64,000 nucleotides of DNA from an uncultured Ruminococcus sp. (GCA_902785355.1 CACZYF010000013.1:1-64000); one strand, 5' to 3'. Positions 1 through 7,672 are shown, numbered from the stretch's first letter. Notes: generated from the sequence alone by a model not told the origin. Program-made: numbers and translations.

Positions 1-34
1 TCCGGTCTTCTTGTTGTACCTTCATTACAAAAAT

Positions 35-82
35 ACAGCCGAGTTTCTCTTCTCGACTGTATTCCTATACTTTATTTTTTCC
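35..82. terminator. Putative bidirectional terminator
   Basis: A 9-bp stem (acagccgag at 35-43, ctcgactgt at 52-60, one G-T pair) is followed by a T-rich stretch on the plus strand and a T5 run on the minus strand. It probably ends a gene upstream of the window. Confidence 0.5.
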
Positions 83-169
83 TTATCTTAATGATATTGT
101 GCGTGCAGCGGGGTTCCTTTTTTATGAAATCAGCGTACTTTGTCGGATAGTTTTTTGATAATTATTACG

Positions 170-197
170 GTTGCATAGTTTTATGCAACTTTTTTTA
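170..197 (+). terminator. Intrinsic terminator just before the lysis cassette
   Basis: A perfect 8-bp stem (gttgcata 170-177, tatgcaac 182-189) is followed directly by a run of T. It ends only about 40 bases before the first lysis gene, leaving no room for a promoter after it. Transcription reaching the cassette from upstream must read through it. Confidence 0.75.
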
Positions 198-238
198 TTA
201 TCTCGACATGATTGAGAGGGGTATTCTATCACGAAAGG

Positions 239-544
239 ATGAAACGATTGCAACTCGCGGGCGAAATGATACCCGTCATCACGGCAGTGATCTCGGGCGG
301 GTCGGCGGCGATCGCGGCGATCATCGTCGCGGTGATCCAGTCGCGTTCACAGCACAAGGGGGTCATCGCCGAAATCGACAAGCGCGACGCGCTGCAGGCG
401 CAGCGGATCGAGCAGCTCGAAAAGAAGATGGACAAGCATAATCAGCTGATCGAGCGCACCTATAAGGTGGAAGAAGCGGTCAAGCTGATCGAAAAAGACA
501 TCAAGGTCGTAAATCATCGGATCGATGACCTTGAGCATAAGTAA
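239..544 (+). CDS. XhlA-like phage lysis-accessory membrane protein
   Basis: Small protein (101 aa from ATG 239) with one hydrophobic segment near the N-terminus (residues about 10-35, VITAVISGGSAAIAAIIVAV) followed by a charged amphipathic coiled coil (RIEQLEKKMDKHNQLIERTYK). This architecture is that of phage haemolysin XhlA and related proteins that work with holins. It sits directly upstream of a holin and an endolysin. The start is uncertain: ATG 239 has only an adjacent AAAGG, ATG 266 would begin just before the membrane helix, and TTG 212 has no ribosome site. Assignment rests on architecture and context. Confidence 0.65.
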   Translation: MKRLQLAGEMIPVITAVISGGSAAIAAIIVAVIQSRSQHKGVIAEIDKRDALQAQRIEQLEKKMDKHNQLIERTYKVEEAVKLIEKDIKVVNHRIDDLEHK

Positions 545-547
545 ACA

Positions 548-581
548 GGTTGAGATTACCACGGCATAAATGCCTCGTAAT
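548..581. repeat. 34-bp hairpin repeat, copy A
   Basis: Nearly identical to 43367-43400 (3 differences in 34). Ends attac/gtaat form a stem. In the other copy the corresponding pair is attgc/gcaat, a compensatory A-T to G-C change that supports a conserved palindrome. It lies between the XhlA-like gene and the holin gene. Confidence 0.7.
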
Positions 582-609
582 GACAATCAGAAACAGAAAG
601 GATGAGTGT

Positions 610-840
610 ATGAACCTGAAATTCAAACTGACTTCACGCAAGTTCTGGGCGGCGGTGGCGGAGTTCGTCGCCATGCTGCTGGTGTTCTTCAACTACCCTC
701 AGGACAAGACCACGCAGATCACCGCTCTGATCATGGCGGGCGCTGCCGTGATTGCGTACATCGTCGGCGAGGGTCTGATCGACGCGGCGTCGAATCCGAC
801 CTCCGTTCCCGAGAAAAAGGACAAGAAGCATGAGCGTTAA
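610..840 (+). CDS. Phage-type holin
   Basis: 76-residue protein with two predicted membrane helices (about residues 11-27, FWAAVAEFVAMLLVFF, and 34-56, ITALIMAGAAVIAYIVGEG) and a short charged C-terminal tail ending KKDKKHER. The N-terminal MNLKFKLTSRKFW resembles the phi-LC3-type holins of Firmicutes phages. Holins form membrane lesions that release endolysin. ATG 610 follows an AAAGGA site. The end overlaps the endolysin gene by 11 bp, the usual phage arrangement. Confidence 0.75.
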   Translation: MNLKFKLTSRKFWAAVAEFVAMLLVFFNYPQDKTTQITALIMAGAAVIAYIVGEGLIDAASNPTSVPEKKDKKHER

Positions 841-1786
841 GAACGCAAAGGGAGTCGATATCTCCTACGCGAACGGAAATATCGATCTTGGTAAAGTCAA
901 AGCGGCGGGGTACGATTACGTCATGATCCGCTGCGGTTACGGCTCCGATCTGCTGACGCAGGACGACGCGCAGTTTGAGGCGAACGTCAGGAAGGCGGAG
1001 TCGCTCGGCTTGCCGTGGGGCGTGTACCTGTACTCGTATGCTACCTGTAAATCGGAGGCATTATCCGAGGTGCAGCATGTCAAGCGGTTGTTGAAGGGCA
1101 AGAAGCCCACCATGCCGATCGCGCTGGACGTAGAGGACAGCGCCTACTATACCCGTCGCGACTGTTTCAATAAGGCGACGATCACCGAGGTGGTAGGTAC
1201 TTTCATCGAGGGGATCCGCAAGGCGGGCTATTACCCGATGATCTACACCGGCATCTACTGGCTCGGCGAATATATCGACAAGAGCGTTTATATGTCCTGT
1301 GACCTGTGGATCGCCCAGTGGAACAGTACCTGTCAGTACACCGGGGATAATCTCGGTATGTGGCAGTACGGAGGCGAGGTCAATTACCTCGAGAGTAATT
1401 CGATCAGCGGCGTCGGCGTGATCGACAAGGATATCTGCTACCGCGATTACCCGACGATCATCAAACAGGGCGGCTACAACGGCTGGACGAAGGGCAGCGG
1501 GGGAGAGTCAGCCTCCAAGCCCGAGCTGATCACCGCGACCTGCGAGCTGCGAATGAGATACCTTGCGAAGGAGGGCTACAGCAACAGCGAGAAGCAGGTC
1601 AAGACCCTGCAAAGGCTTCTGAGGGCGAGCGACTACCTCGGCGCGGACAAGCTCCCGCTGACAATCGACGGCATCTTCGGCAGAAATACAGATTATGCCG
1701 TTAGATCATTTCAGAAAGATAATAATGTCAATGTCGACGGCGTCGTTGGTATTGATACATGGTCAAAGCTCATCGGAGCGGCGTAA
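830..1786 (+). CDS. GH25 endolysin (lysozyme) with C-terminal peptidoglycan-binding domain
   Basis: 318-residue muramidase. Residues about 5-215 match glycoside hydrolase 25, with KGVDISYANG at the start and the acidic IALDVED strand of the active site. Residues about 240-316 look like a PG_binding_1 domain (QVKTLQRLL, then GIFGRNTDYAVRSFQ and VDGVVGIDTWSKLI). No signal peptide is visible, so export would need the adjacent holin. The gene closes a three-gene lysis cassette and is followed at once by a terminator. No capsid, tail, portal or integrase gene is present, so it is a prophage end, a remnant or a domesticated cassette. Confidence 0.9.
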   Translation: MSVKNAKGVDISYANGNIDLGKVKAAGYDYVMIRCGYGSDLLTQDDAQFEANVRKAESLGLPWGVYLYSYATCKSEALSEVQHVKRLLKGKKPTMPIALDVEDSAYYTRRDCFNKATITEVVGTFIEGIRKAGYYPMIYTGIYWLGEYIDKSVYMSCDLWIAQWNSTCQYTGDNLGMWQYGGEVNYLESNSISGVGVIDKDICYRDYPTIIKQGGYNGWTKGSGGESASKPELITATCELRMRYLAKEGYSNSEKQVKTLQRLLRASDYLGADKLPLTIDGIFGRNTDYAVRSFQKDNNVNVDGVVGIDTWSKLIGAA

Positions 1787-1806
1787 AAAGATTAGTAGAA
1801 GCGGCG

Positions 1807-1847
1807 ATACGGCTTGTTGTCCGGATGGACGGCAAGCCGTATTTTTG
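1807..1847 (+). terminator. Terminator after endolysin
   Basis: Perfect 10-bp stem atacggcttg (1807-1816) with caagccgtat (1833-1842), then a T5 run. Confidence 0.9.
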
Positions 1848-1874
1848 CAAAAGTCAACCGAACGATGAAAAATC

Positions 1875-1902
1875 TTGCATTATTGTCCGAGAGTTGTATA
1901 AT
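1875..1902 (+). promoter_or_regulatory. Predicted sigma-A promoter for corA
   Basis: TTGCAT (1875-1880), 16-bp spacer, TATAAT (1897-1902). The predicted start is just before the 99-bp repeat, which would lie in the corA 5' untranslated region. Confidence 0.6.
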
Positions 1903-1919
1903 GATATTATAGACACTTG

Positions 1920-2018
1920 GTAGCCACTGATTAATTCACGCCTGACGGCTGAGCACGCAACTCACTTGCAGCTTTTCCGCCAAACTGCCCAAAAATCCTT
2001 ATCCATACGACAGTATGC
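1920..2018. repeat. 99-bp dispersed repeat, copy 1
   Basis: Identical over 99 bp to 29921-30019. Read on the minus strand it contains a 14-codon mini-ORF (MDKDFWAVWRKSCK) preceded by a small palindrome CATAC-TGTC-GTATG. This copy is in the untranslated region between the predicted corA promoter and the corA start. Confidence 0.9.
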
Positions 2019-2042
2019 GGACGCAGATCGGGGTGAGGTTCA

Positions 2043-2957
2043 TTGTATTATTTGATTCGCCAGACCTTGGAGGAAACGGATTTTGAACACCTGAAAAGCG
2101 GCGGCCAGTATGTAGCGGTTCTGACGTCGGCACAATGGGCGAAGCAGAAAGACAGCTTCGAGATGGGTATCGATATCGAGCCGCAGACGTCGGAGATCCA
2201 CTCAACCAAGGCGGAGGTCAACTACGACTCCCTGACGGGTACATTCAGCATTCCCGACCGCACGGATTATGAGATCCAGCGGCGATTCGCATTCGCGCTG
2301 GATGAGAAGGGTATCGTCTTCATCGATGACGGCGGTACCGCTCAGAAGATCATCAATGATATCCGCATGTCCAAGAAGTGGCGACTGCCCAGCCTGGAAC
2401 GCTTTTTGTATGACTTCCTCGAACAGATCATCAGCGACGACCGCGATATCCTGGAGAGCTATGATGTCGAGCTCAATGCGATCGAAGACGATATCGAGCG
2501 AGAGGATGACAACGTCGACAACGTAGAACGCGCGAACGAGATCCGCGGCGATCTGCGCGCCTTGCGCGTACACTATGAGCAGCTGCTCGACTTTACACAG
2601 GAGCTCGAGGAGAACGAGAACAACTTCTTCAAGCATGATAACCTGCGTTACTTTCGCTTGTTCGTCAACCGTATCGAGCGTTTTCGCGATACCGCCAAGG
2701 CGGTCAGCGATCACGCTTTGCAGATACGCGATATCTATAAGGCGCATCTGGATATCAAGCAGAATCGTATCATGACGGTGCTGACGGTCGTGACGACCAT
2801 CTTCATGCCGCTGACGCTGATCGTCGGCTGGTACGGAATGAACTTCCGGCACATGCCGGAGCTGGAGAGCGACTGGGGCTATCCCGTCATCATCATTCTC
2901 AGCGCTCTGATCCTGATCGGCAGCCTGTTCTATTTCAAGAAGAAAAAGTGGTTGTAG
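2043..2957 (+). CDS. corA: CorA-family divalent cation (Mg2+) transporter
   Basis: 304-residue protein with a soluble N-terminal part, a long acidic helical region (residues about 135-240, rich in D/E and heptads) and two C-terminal membrane helices. The signature YGMNF is at residues 264-268, between the helices, and the protein ends in a basic KKKKWL tail, as in CorA pentamers. CorA mediates Mg2+/Co2+ uptake across the cytoplasmic membrane. The start is TTG 2043, preceded by GGGGTGAGG; the next in-frame ATG is about 40 codons inside the domain. It stands alone, with its own promoter and a dispersed repeat in its leader. Confidence 0.9.
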   Translation: MYYLIRQTLEETDFEHLKSGGQYVAVLTSAQWAKQKDSFEMGIDIEPQTSEIHSTKAEVNYDSLTGTFSIPDRTDYEIQRRFAFALDEKGIVFIDDGGTAQKIINDIRMSKKWRLPSLERFLYDFLEQIISDDRDILESYDVELNAIEDDIEREDDNVDNVERANEIRGDLRALRVHYEQLLDFTQELEENENNFFKHDNLRYFRLFVNRIERFRDTAKAVSDHALQIRDIYKAHLDIKQNRIMTVLTVVTTIFMPLTLIVGWYGMNFRHMPELESDWGYPVIIILSALILIGSLFYFKKKKWL

Positions 2958-2960
2958 GGT

Positions 2961-2989
2961 TTGACAACGCTCCACATTTGTATTAATAT
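2961..2989 (+). promoter_or_regulatory. Predicted promoter for zinc-ribbon gene
   Basis: TTGACA (2961-2966), 17-bp spacer, TAATAT (2984-2989), 35 bases before the start codon. Confidence 0.65.
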
Positions 2990-3024
2990 ACGAGCATATG
3001 ATTTTATAACGAAAGGGTGATACC

Positions 3025-3753
3025 ATGTTTTGTGATAACTGCGGAAAAGAAGTGATCGACGGTGCGAAGTTCTGTCGTTACTGCGGCGCCGAGATCCCCG
3101 AGCAGACGCTCCGTCATGCCCGTCCCGAGCCGGAGGAGATCTACTCCCATTCCGATATGAACGAGCATACAGGCTTTGATGTAACGCCGTTGGACGTTGA
3201 TCAGCAGAACGCCGACGATATCTCGGATCGAACAAGAGTGTATGATTTCGGACGGTTTGAGGATAACGGTGTTCCCGGGCAGGAGCCGTATGATGACCGC
3301 GAGATCATCAATGATTCCTTCGACGAATACACTGAGGAAGAGAATCCCTACGATGATCGGCTGGACGAGTATTTCAGGGAGGAAAATATTCCTGAAAAGA
3401 AAAATACATGGCTGTGGGTGGTCTTGGGCGTTGTTATCGCGATCCTGATCATCGCGATCGGTTTTATCGCTGTGCGTGCCATCACGCAGAACACCAACAA
3501 GAACAATAAACCGACTGTTTCGACCGTGGCGACCGTCCCGGCGACTCAGAAGCCGACCGAAAAGCCGACCGAACCGCCTACCCAGGCGCCTCAGCCGACG
3601 CAGGCACCGGTCACCGAGGCTCCCGCTCCGACCGATCCGCCGGCTCCCGAACCGACCGATCCGCCTGCTCCCGTACCCACCGACCCGCCCACGCCTACCG
3701 AGACACCCGTCCCCGGATATGAGACCGAGGCGGAATATGATGAATATTATTAA
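3025..3753 (+). CDS. Zinc-ribbon single-pass membrane protein with Pro/Thr-rich outer domain
   Basis: 242 residues. An N-terminal zinc ribbon uses C3/C6 and C17/C20 (CDNC, CRYC), followed by an acidic linker, one membrane helix at about residues 128-152 (WLWVVLGVVIAILIIAIGF), and an external Pro/Thr-rich tail of degenerate repeats (TEKPTEPPTQAP, PTDPPAPEPTDPPAP) ending in an acidic Tyr-rich tip. Similar ribbon-helix-spacer proteins are common in ruminococci, but their function is not known to me. The tail may span the wall. AAAGGG precedes ATG 3025; the next gene starts 11 bp later, so the two are probably cotranscribed. Confidence 0.75.
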   Translation: MFCDNCGKEVIDGAKFCRYCGAEIPEQTLRHARPEPEEIYSHSDMNEHTGFDVTPLDVDQQNADDISDRTRVYDFGRFEDNGVPGQEPYDDREIINDSFDEYTEEENPYDDRLDEYFREENIPEKKNTWLWVVLGVVIAILIIAIGFIAVRAITQNTNKNNKPTVSTVATVPATQKPTEKPTEPPTQAPQPTQAPVTEAPAPTDPPAPEPTDPPAPVPTDPPTPTETPVPGYETEAEYDEYY

Positions 3754-3763
3754 GGAGCGTACT

Positions 3764-4114
3764 ATGCTGTTACTGTGTTACCCGCGCTGTTCGACCTGTA
3801 AGAAGGCGCAGAAGTGGCTGGATGAGAAGAAGATAAACTACCATTACCGGGATATCAAGGAGGATAACCCTTCCGCTGAGGAACTCGGGGTGTGGCTTCG
3901 TAAAAGCGGTCTTGAGATCAAGCGCTTTTTCAACACCTCCGGACAGCTCTACAAGAGCATGGGGCTGAAGGATCGATTGCCTTCGATGACCGACGAGGAG
4001 AAGCTCAGCCTTCTCTCGACGGACGGTATGCTCGTTAAGCGTCCGCTGCTGATTGGAGATGATTATGTACTTGTCGGTTTCCGTGAGCAGGAATGGACAG
4101 AAAAGCTTGTCTGA
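3764..4114 (+). CDS. ArsC/Spx-family thioredoxin-fold protein
   Basis: 116 residues with the family start LLLCYPRCSTCKKAQKWL, including a CxxC pair (C10, C13), and the conserved C-terminal half (MLVKRPLLI, then VLVGFREQEW). The family includes arsenate reductases, YffB-like proteins and Spx regulators, and the sequence alone does not separate them. There is no adjacent ars gene and the length is that of generic Firmicutes members, so a redox or regulatory role is as likely as arsenate reduction. The start is ATG 3764, with TAAGGAG overlapping the stop codon of the preceding gene. Confidence 0.85.
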   Translation: MLLLCYPRCSTCKKAQKWLDEKKINYHYRDIKEDNPSAEELGVWLRKSGLEIKRFFNTSGQLYKSMGLKDRLPSMTDEEKLSLLSTDGMLVKRPLLIGDDYVLVGFREQEWTEKLV

Positions 4115-4131
4115 TTTATTGTATAAAGGGT

Positions 4132-4164
4132 GGGGCGCTTCGCGTGAAGCGCCCCGTTTTTTTG
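4132..4164 (+). terminator. Terminator after ArsC-like gene
   Basis: Perfect 10-bp stem ggggcgcttc (4132-4141) with gaagcgcccc (4146-4155), then GTTTTTTTG. Confidence 0.95.
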
Positions 4165-4176
4165 AGCGATCAGTGA

Positions 4177-4314
4177 TCAGCAGCCGCAGTCGTTTCCGCA
4201 GCCGCAGCCGCAACCGTTGTTGCCGTTGTTGCCGCAGCAAGCCCACAGGACGATCAGCAGAATGATGATACCGCAGCAGCTGTTGCCGCCGAATAAACCG
4301 TTATTGTTACACAT
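4177..4314 (-). CDS. Cys/Gly-rich small membrane protein (45 aa)
   Basis: Short gene with an excellent ribosome site (AGGAGGA, 6 bases before ATG at 4314). The product starts MCNNNGLFGGNSCCG, has one short hydrophobic helix (GIIILLIVLWACC, residues 15-27) and ends in an alternating Cys/Gly tail (GCGCGCGNDCGC). There are 10 cysteines in 45 residues. It resembles in style the YjcZ-type tiny spore or membrane proteins of Firmicutes, but I cannot assign a family. It is convergent with the ArsC-like gene. The ribosome site, codon periodicity and hydrophobic-then-Cys organisation argue that it is translated. Confidence 0.7.
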   Translation of the reverse strand: MCNNNGLFGGNSCCGIIILLIVLWACCGNNGNNGCGCGCGNDCGC

Positions 4315-4456
4315 ATTGTTTCCTCCTAAGTTCTCTTATAGGTGATGAAATCATCAGCTACACCATATACTATGCTTCTTTGTACGCTGTGTGACGATCT
4401 TTTGGAGCAAAGCTGATAGTTATGCCGTTTTTACAGATAAACTGATTTAAAATTTA

Positions 4457-4485
4457 TTGACAAAAATTACCCCTTAGTGTATAAT
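4457..4485 (+). promoter_or_regulatory. Consensus promoter of the amino-acid ABC operon
   Basis: TTGACA (4457-4462), 17-bp spacer, TATAAT (4480-4485): a perfect sigma-A promoter 72 bases before the gene. Confidence 0.9.
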
Positions 4486-4503
4486 TACAGAGGTTGTTTG
4501 ATT

Positions 4504-4525
4504 TTATCGCGATTTACCGCGATAA
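4504..4525. promoter_or_regulatory. Inverted repeat in leader, possible operator
   Basis: ttatcgcg (4504-4511) and cgcgataa (4518-4525) form a perfect 8-bp inverted repeat with a 6-base spacer, beginning about 19 bases after the -10 element. It could be a repressor site or an mRNA hairpin. I recognise no regulator consensus. Confidence 0.5.
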
Positions 4526-4559
4526 CGTATTAATTTATTAAAGAAAGAGGAGAAACATG

Positions 4560-5366
4560 ATGAAAAAAGTATTTGCACTTCTGCTGGCAGTTGCGATGAT
4601 CGCTTCCGTAGCGGTTCTTGCCGGTTGCGGTAACAAGAATGCGACAACTGAGACCAAGCCCGCGGATACGGCGTCTGCTGACACTAAGACCAACGACTCA
4701 AAGACCTACGTGATCTATTCCGACAACGCTTTTGCGCCGTTCGAGTATCTCGATACCGCGACAAATAACTATGTCGGCGTTGACATGGATATCATGGCTG
4801 CGATTGCTGAGGATCAGGGCATCAAGTATGAGATGCACAACGAGGGCTTCGACGCTTCTATGGGCGCTGTCCAGAGCGGTCAGGCTGACGCGATGATCGC
4901 CGGTATGACTATCACCGACGAGCGCAAGGAGACCTTCGACTTCTCCGACGCTTACTTTGACGACGGTCAGGTTATCGTTGCCAAGGCAGGCACTACGCTC
5001 GAAGATCTCAAGGGCAAGACCGTTGCCGCTAAGACCTCTACTGTCGGCGGCGAGTATGCTGAGTCCATCAAGGAGCAGTACGGCTTCACCATCAACTATT
5101 ATGAGGGTTCCGATAACATGTATCAGGCGGTTCTGACCGGCACTGATGTTGCTTGTGTTGAGGACTTTTCCGTTATCGGTTACGCGATCAAGTCCGGTGA
5201 GGTTGATCTCTCCATCATCTCCGAGGAGCCCGCGAACGTTAAGGGCTACGGCTTCGCGGTTCAGAAGGGCAAGAATCCTGAGCTGATCGAGATGTTCAAC
5301 GACGGTCTGAAGAACATCAAGGAGAACGGCAAGTACAAGGAGATCCTCGCGAAGTACGGTTATTGA
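4560..5366 (+). CDS. Polar amino-acid ABC transporter, substrate-binding lipoprotein
   Basis: 268-residue family-3 solute-binding protein. The N-terminus is a lipoprotein signal (LLAVAMIASVAVLAGC, lipobox LAGC) followed by a Thr/Lys-rich linker. The mature part begins TYVIYSDNAFAPFEYLD and has the family elements VGVDMDIMAAIAED and GMTITDERKETFDFSDAY, the ligand-pocket segment. It captures an amino acid outside the membrane for the permease and ATPase encoded next. The specific ligand (Gln, His, cystine or other) is not readable. ATG 4557 and 4560 are adjacent; 4560 has better spacing (7) from AAAGAGGAG. Confidence 0.9.
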   Translation: MKKVFALLLAVAMIASVAVLAGCGNKNATTETKPADTASADTKTNDSKTYVIYSDNAFAPFEYLDTATNNYVGVDMDIMAAIAEDQGIKYEMHNEGFDASMGAVQSGQADAMIAGMTITDERKETFDFSDAYFDDGQVIVAKAGTTLEDLKGKTVAAKTSTVGGEYAESIKEQYGFTINYYEGSDNMYQAVLTGTDVACVEDFSVIGYAIKSGEVDLSIISEEPANVKGYGFAVQKGKNPELIEMFNDGLKNIKENGKYKEILAKYGY

Positions 5367-5398
5367 TCCGATCGTTGATCATATCTTAGTTTAATTCT

Positions 5399-5430
5399 GT
5401 TCAGCACGGTATTCGCTTATCGTGCTGAAC
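5399..5430 (+). promoter_or_regulatory. Intercistronic hairpin between binding protein and permease
   Basis: Perfect 10-bp stem gttcagcacg (5399-5408) with cgtgctgaac (5421-5430), without a strong T run. Such hairpins typically protect the upstream message end or attenuate downstream genes, giving more binding protein than permease. Confidence 0.7.
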
Positions 5431-5453
5431 TTTATGTAAGGCAGTTGTAGTAT

Positions 5454-6158
5454 ATGGATTTTGGAAGAGTTTTTCAACAAGCGTTGCCGATGCTGCTTGA
5501 CGGTCTGTGGCTGACCGTCAGGGTATCGCTCATCTCTATCGTGATCGGCATGATCATCGGTTTGTTCATGTGTTTGATGAAGATGTCGAAGAATGTTGTT
5601 CTGCGCGCGATCGCGGGCGTCTATATCTGGATCATCCGCGGTACTCCTATGCTGGTACAGGCTTTGATGGTGTTCTTCGGTTTACCTCAGCTCGTGCAGA
5701 TGACGATCAACCCCGATTTTCGTCTTGACGCATTTACTGCGGGCATCATCACCCTTTCGCTGAACGCCGGCGCCTATCTCGCCGAGATCTACCGCGGCGG
5801 AATCATGGCTGTTCCGAAGGGACAGAGCGAAGCGGCGCGTTCGCTGGGTCTGTCACAGGCGCAGACCATGCTTAAGGTCGTTCTGCCTCAGGCAATCAAG
5901 TTCTCGATCCCTTCGCTGGTCAACCAGTTCATCATCACCATCAAGGATACCTCCATCCTCTCCGTTATCGGTATGGCTGAGGTCGTTAATAAGGCGAAGA
6001 CTTACGTCGGCAGTACCTATGTGTACTTCGCGACCTACGCGGTCGTTGCGCTGATGTACCTGCTGGTCATCTCCATCCTGATGCTGGTTTCGAGCTACAT
6101 CGAGAAGAAGTTAAAATACGAAGCGAAGAAGGGGAAGAGACATCGTGACGAACATTAA
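5454..6158 (+). CDS. Polar amino-acid ABC transporter permease
   Basis: 234-residue HisM/GlnP-family permease with about five membrane helices. The start [22 protein letters not shown] is typical of His/Glu/Gln permeases, and the EAA loop ([24 protein letters not shown]) contacts the ATPase. It works with the binding protein upstream and with the ATPase whose gene overlaps its end by 14 bp. The sequence before ATG 5454 has only a weak ribosome site, consistent with lower expression than the binding protein. Confidence 0.9.
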   Translation: MDFGRVFQQALPMLLDGLWLTVRVSLISIVIGMIIGLFMCLMKMSKNVVLRAIAGVYIWIIRGTPMLVQALMVFFGLPQLVQMTINPDFRLDAFTAGIITLSLNAGAYLAEIYRGGIMAVPKGQSEAARSLGLSQAQTMLKVVLPQAIKFSIPSLVNQFIITIKDTSILSVIGMAEVVNKAKTYVGSTYVYFATYAVVALMYLLVISILMLVSSYIEKKLKYEAKKGKRHRDEH

Positions 6159-6894
6159 CAGATCAAATAAGAAGGTCGTTGTTACCAACCTTCATAAATA
6201 CTTTGACAAGAACGAGGTTCTGACCGGTATCGACGCGACCATCTATGAAGGCGAAGTCGTCTGCGTGATCGGTCCGTCCGGCTCCGGCAAATCCACCTTT
6301 CTGCGCTGTATGAATAAGCTCGAGGACGCTACCTCGGGCAAGATCGAGATCGACGGCTTTGATATTACCGATAAGAAGGTCAATATCAATAAGGTGCGCG
6401 AGAACATCGGCATGGTGTTCCAGCAGTTCAACCTCTTCCAGAATATGACCGTCATCAAGAATATCATGATGGCTCCGGTCTCGCTCAAGAAGATGACCAA
6501 GACCGAGGCGTACGCCAAGGGCGTGGAGCTTTTGGAGCGCGTCGGACTGGCTGATAAGGCGGATTCCTTCCCCGGAGAGCTCTCCGGCGGTCAGCAGCAG
6601 CGTGTGGCGATCGCCCGCGCGCTCGCGATGAATCCCGATATCATGCTGTTTGACGAGCCTACCTCCGCTCTCGACCCCGAGATGGTCGGCGAGGTTCTGG
6701 ACGTTATGAAAGAGCTTGCCGCCGAGGGCATGACGATGATCGTCGTTACCCATGAGATGGGCTTTGCGCGCGAGGTATCCGACCGTGTACTGTTCATGGC
6801 GGACGGCGTTATCTGTGAGGAAGGCACTCCCGATCAGGTTTTCGGCAATCCGCAGAATGAGCGTACTCAGGACTTCCTGCGTAAGGTTCTGTAA
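6145..6894 (+). CDS. Polar amino-acid ABC transporter ATP-binding protein
   Basis: 249-residue GlnQ/HisP-type ATPase with Walker [11 protein letters not shown]-loop region MVFQQFNLF, signature [15 protein letters not shown], Walker B IMLFDEP and switch His in VVTHEMGF. It powers the importer encoded immediately upstream. The start is GTG 6145 inside the permease gene, with AAGGGGAAGAG before it, which suggests translational coupling. A terminator follows. Confidence 0.95.
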   Translation: MTNINRSNKKVVVTNLHKYFDKNEVLTGIDATIYEGEVVCVIGPSGSGKSTFLRCMNKLEDATSGKIEIDGFDITDKKVNINKVRENIGMVFQQFNLFQNMTVIKNIMMAPVSLKKMTKTEAYAKGVELLERVGLADKADSFPGELSGGQQQRVAIARALAMNPDIMLFDEPTSALDPEMVGEVLDVMKELAAEGMTMIVVTHEMGFAREVSDRVLFMADGVICEEGTPDQVFGNPQNERTQDFLRKVL

Positions 6895-6913
6895 AACTGC
6901 ATAACGAAGTATC

Positions 6914-6942
6914 AGGCACTGTAGCGATTACAGTGCCTTTTC
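6914..6942 (+). terminator. Terminator of the amino-acid ABC operon
   Basis: Perfect 10-bp stem aggcactgta (6914-6923) with tacagtgcct (6929-6938), then TTTTCT. Confidence 0.9.
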
Positions 6943-6957
6943 TATTGTTGTTTATAT

Positions 6958-6970
6958 TTCTAAATTAGAA
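6958..6970. repeat. TTCT-N5-AGAA palindrome (upstream of ctsR)
   Basis: Exact match with extended arms ATATTTCT/AGAAATAT, in the AT-rich gap between the ABC operon terminator and the ctsR promoter. Confidence 0.6.
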
Positions 6971-7015
6971 ATATGATTGTGTTTATGAACAATTTGTGAA
7001 TCTTTAAATTTGACC

Positions 7016-7069
7016 TTGACTTTCTTTGACCAATGGTGTACACTATAGTCAAGGTCAGAGAAAGACAAA
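7016..7069 (+). promoter_or_regulatory. ctsR promoter with two CtsR operator boxes
   Basis: Promoter TTGACT (7016-7021), 17-bp spacer, TACACT (7039-7044). The minus strand of 7016-7031 reads GGTCAAAGAAAGTCAA, a near-perfect CtsR heptad repeat covering the -35. A second, weaker box GGTCAGAGAAAGACAAA lies at 7053-7069, just after the start point. This is direct evidence for CtsR autorepression of the ctsR-mcsA-mcsB-clpC operon. Confidence 0.9.
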
Positions 7070-7099
7070 CGACAACTAGACGGATTAGAGGTCAGTAAA

Positions 7100-7555
7100 A
7101 TGCGTATGAGCGATTTGGTCGCCCAATATATTAAAGATATACTGGAACGACAGGACGGCGAAGCCGAGATCAAGCGAAATGAACTCGCTACGACGCTGGG
7201 ATGTGTCCCCAGTCAGATCAACTATGTCATCACCTCGCGATTCACGCCCGAGCAGGGCTATATCGTAGAGTCAAGGCGCGGGGGAGGCGGTTACATCCGT
7301 ATCACTCGTATCAATACCACTCGAAGCGGTACGATCATGCACATCGTCAACGCGATCGGCAGTACGCTTGATAAAGCGACCGCCGAGGTGATGCTGGACA
7401 ACATGCTCAGCCGACAGGTGCTCGATCCCGCGACCGCTAAGCTGATGGCGGCGGCGATGGGTGAGAGGACTTATCTCAGCGTACCGCAGCAGTATCGTGA
7501 CAGCCTTCGAGCGTCGGTATTCAAAAATATGCTGCTGACACTGCTCGACACATAG
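7100..7555 (+). CDS. ctsR: CtsR heat-shock repressor
   Basis: 151-residue repressor with an N-terminal winged helix-turn-helix (MSDLVAQYIKDIL, NELATTLGCVPSQINYVITSRF), the glycine-rich wing (VESRRGGGGYIRI) that senses heat, and a C-terminal four-helix dimer domain whose arginines are McsB targets in Bacillus. First gene of the clpC operon, with its own operator upstream. ATG 7100 or 7106 are both possible; AGAGG precedes them. Confidence 0.97.
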   Translation: MRMSDLVAQYIKDILERQDGEAEIKRNELATTLGCVPSQINYVITSRFTPEQGYIVESRRGGGGYIRITRINTTRSGTIMHIVNAIGSTLDKATAEVMLDNMLSRQVLDPATAKLMAAAMGERTYLSVPQQYRDSLRASVFKNMLLTLLDT

Positions 7556-7594
7556 ATTTAACAATAAATGATAGAATAAAGTGAAAAGAATTGT

Positions 7595-7640
7595 CCGCGG
7601 CATGAACTGACTTAAGTCATGAATCGCCCGCGGCATGAAA
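7595..7640. repeat. Palindrome flanked by a direct repeat, ctsR-mcsA gap
   Basis: A perfect 12-bp palindrome tgacttaagtca (7608-7619) lies between two copies of ccgcggcatgaa (7595-7606 and 7629-7640). It is not a CtsR box and has no T run. Its role is unknown; it could be a processing site in the operon mRNA. Confidence 0.6.
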
Positions 7641-7672
7641 ATGCGCTTTGTACATGTAAAGGAGGAATTTCC

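Noticed and set aside
1..1786. Intact prophage or integrated element at the left end
   Set aside because: Only lysis genes are present; no integrase, structural gene or attachment-site duplication is visible in the window.
3540..3715. Tandem repeats that look like a small array
   Set aside because: They are codon-level Pro/Thr repeats of the membrane protein tail with variable units, not CRISPR spacers.
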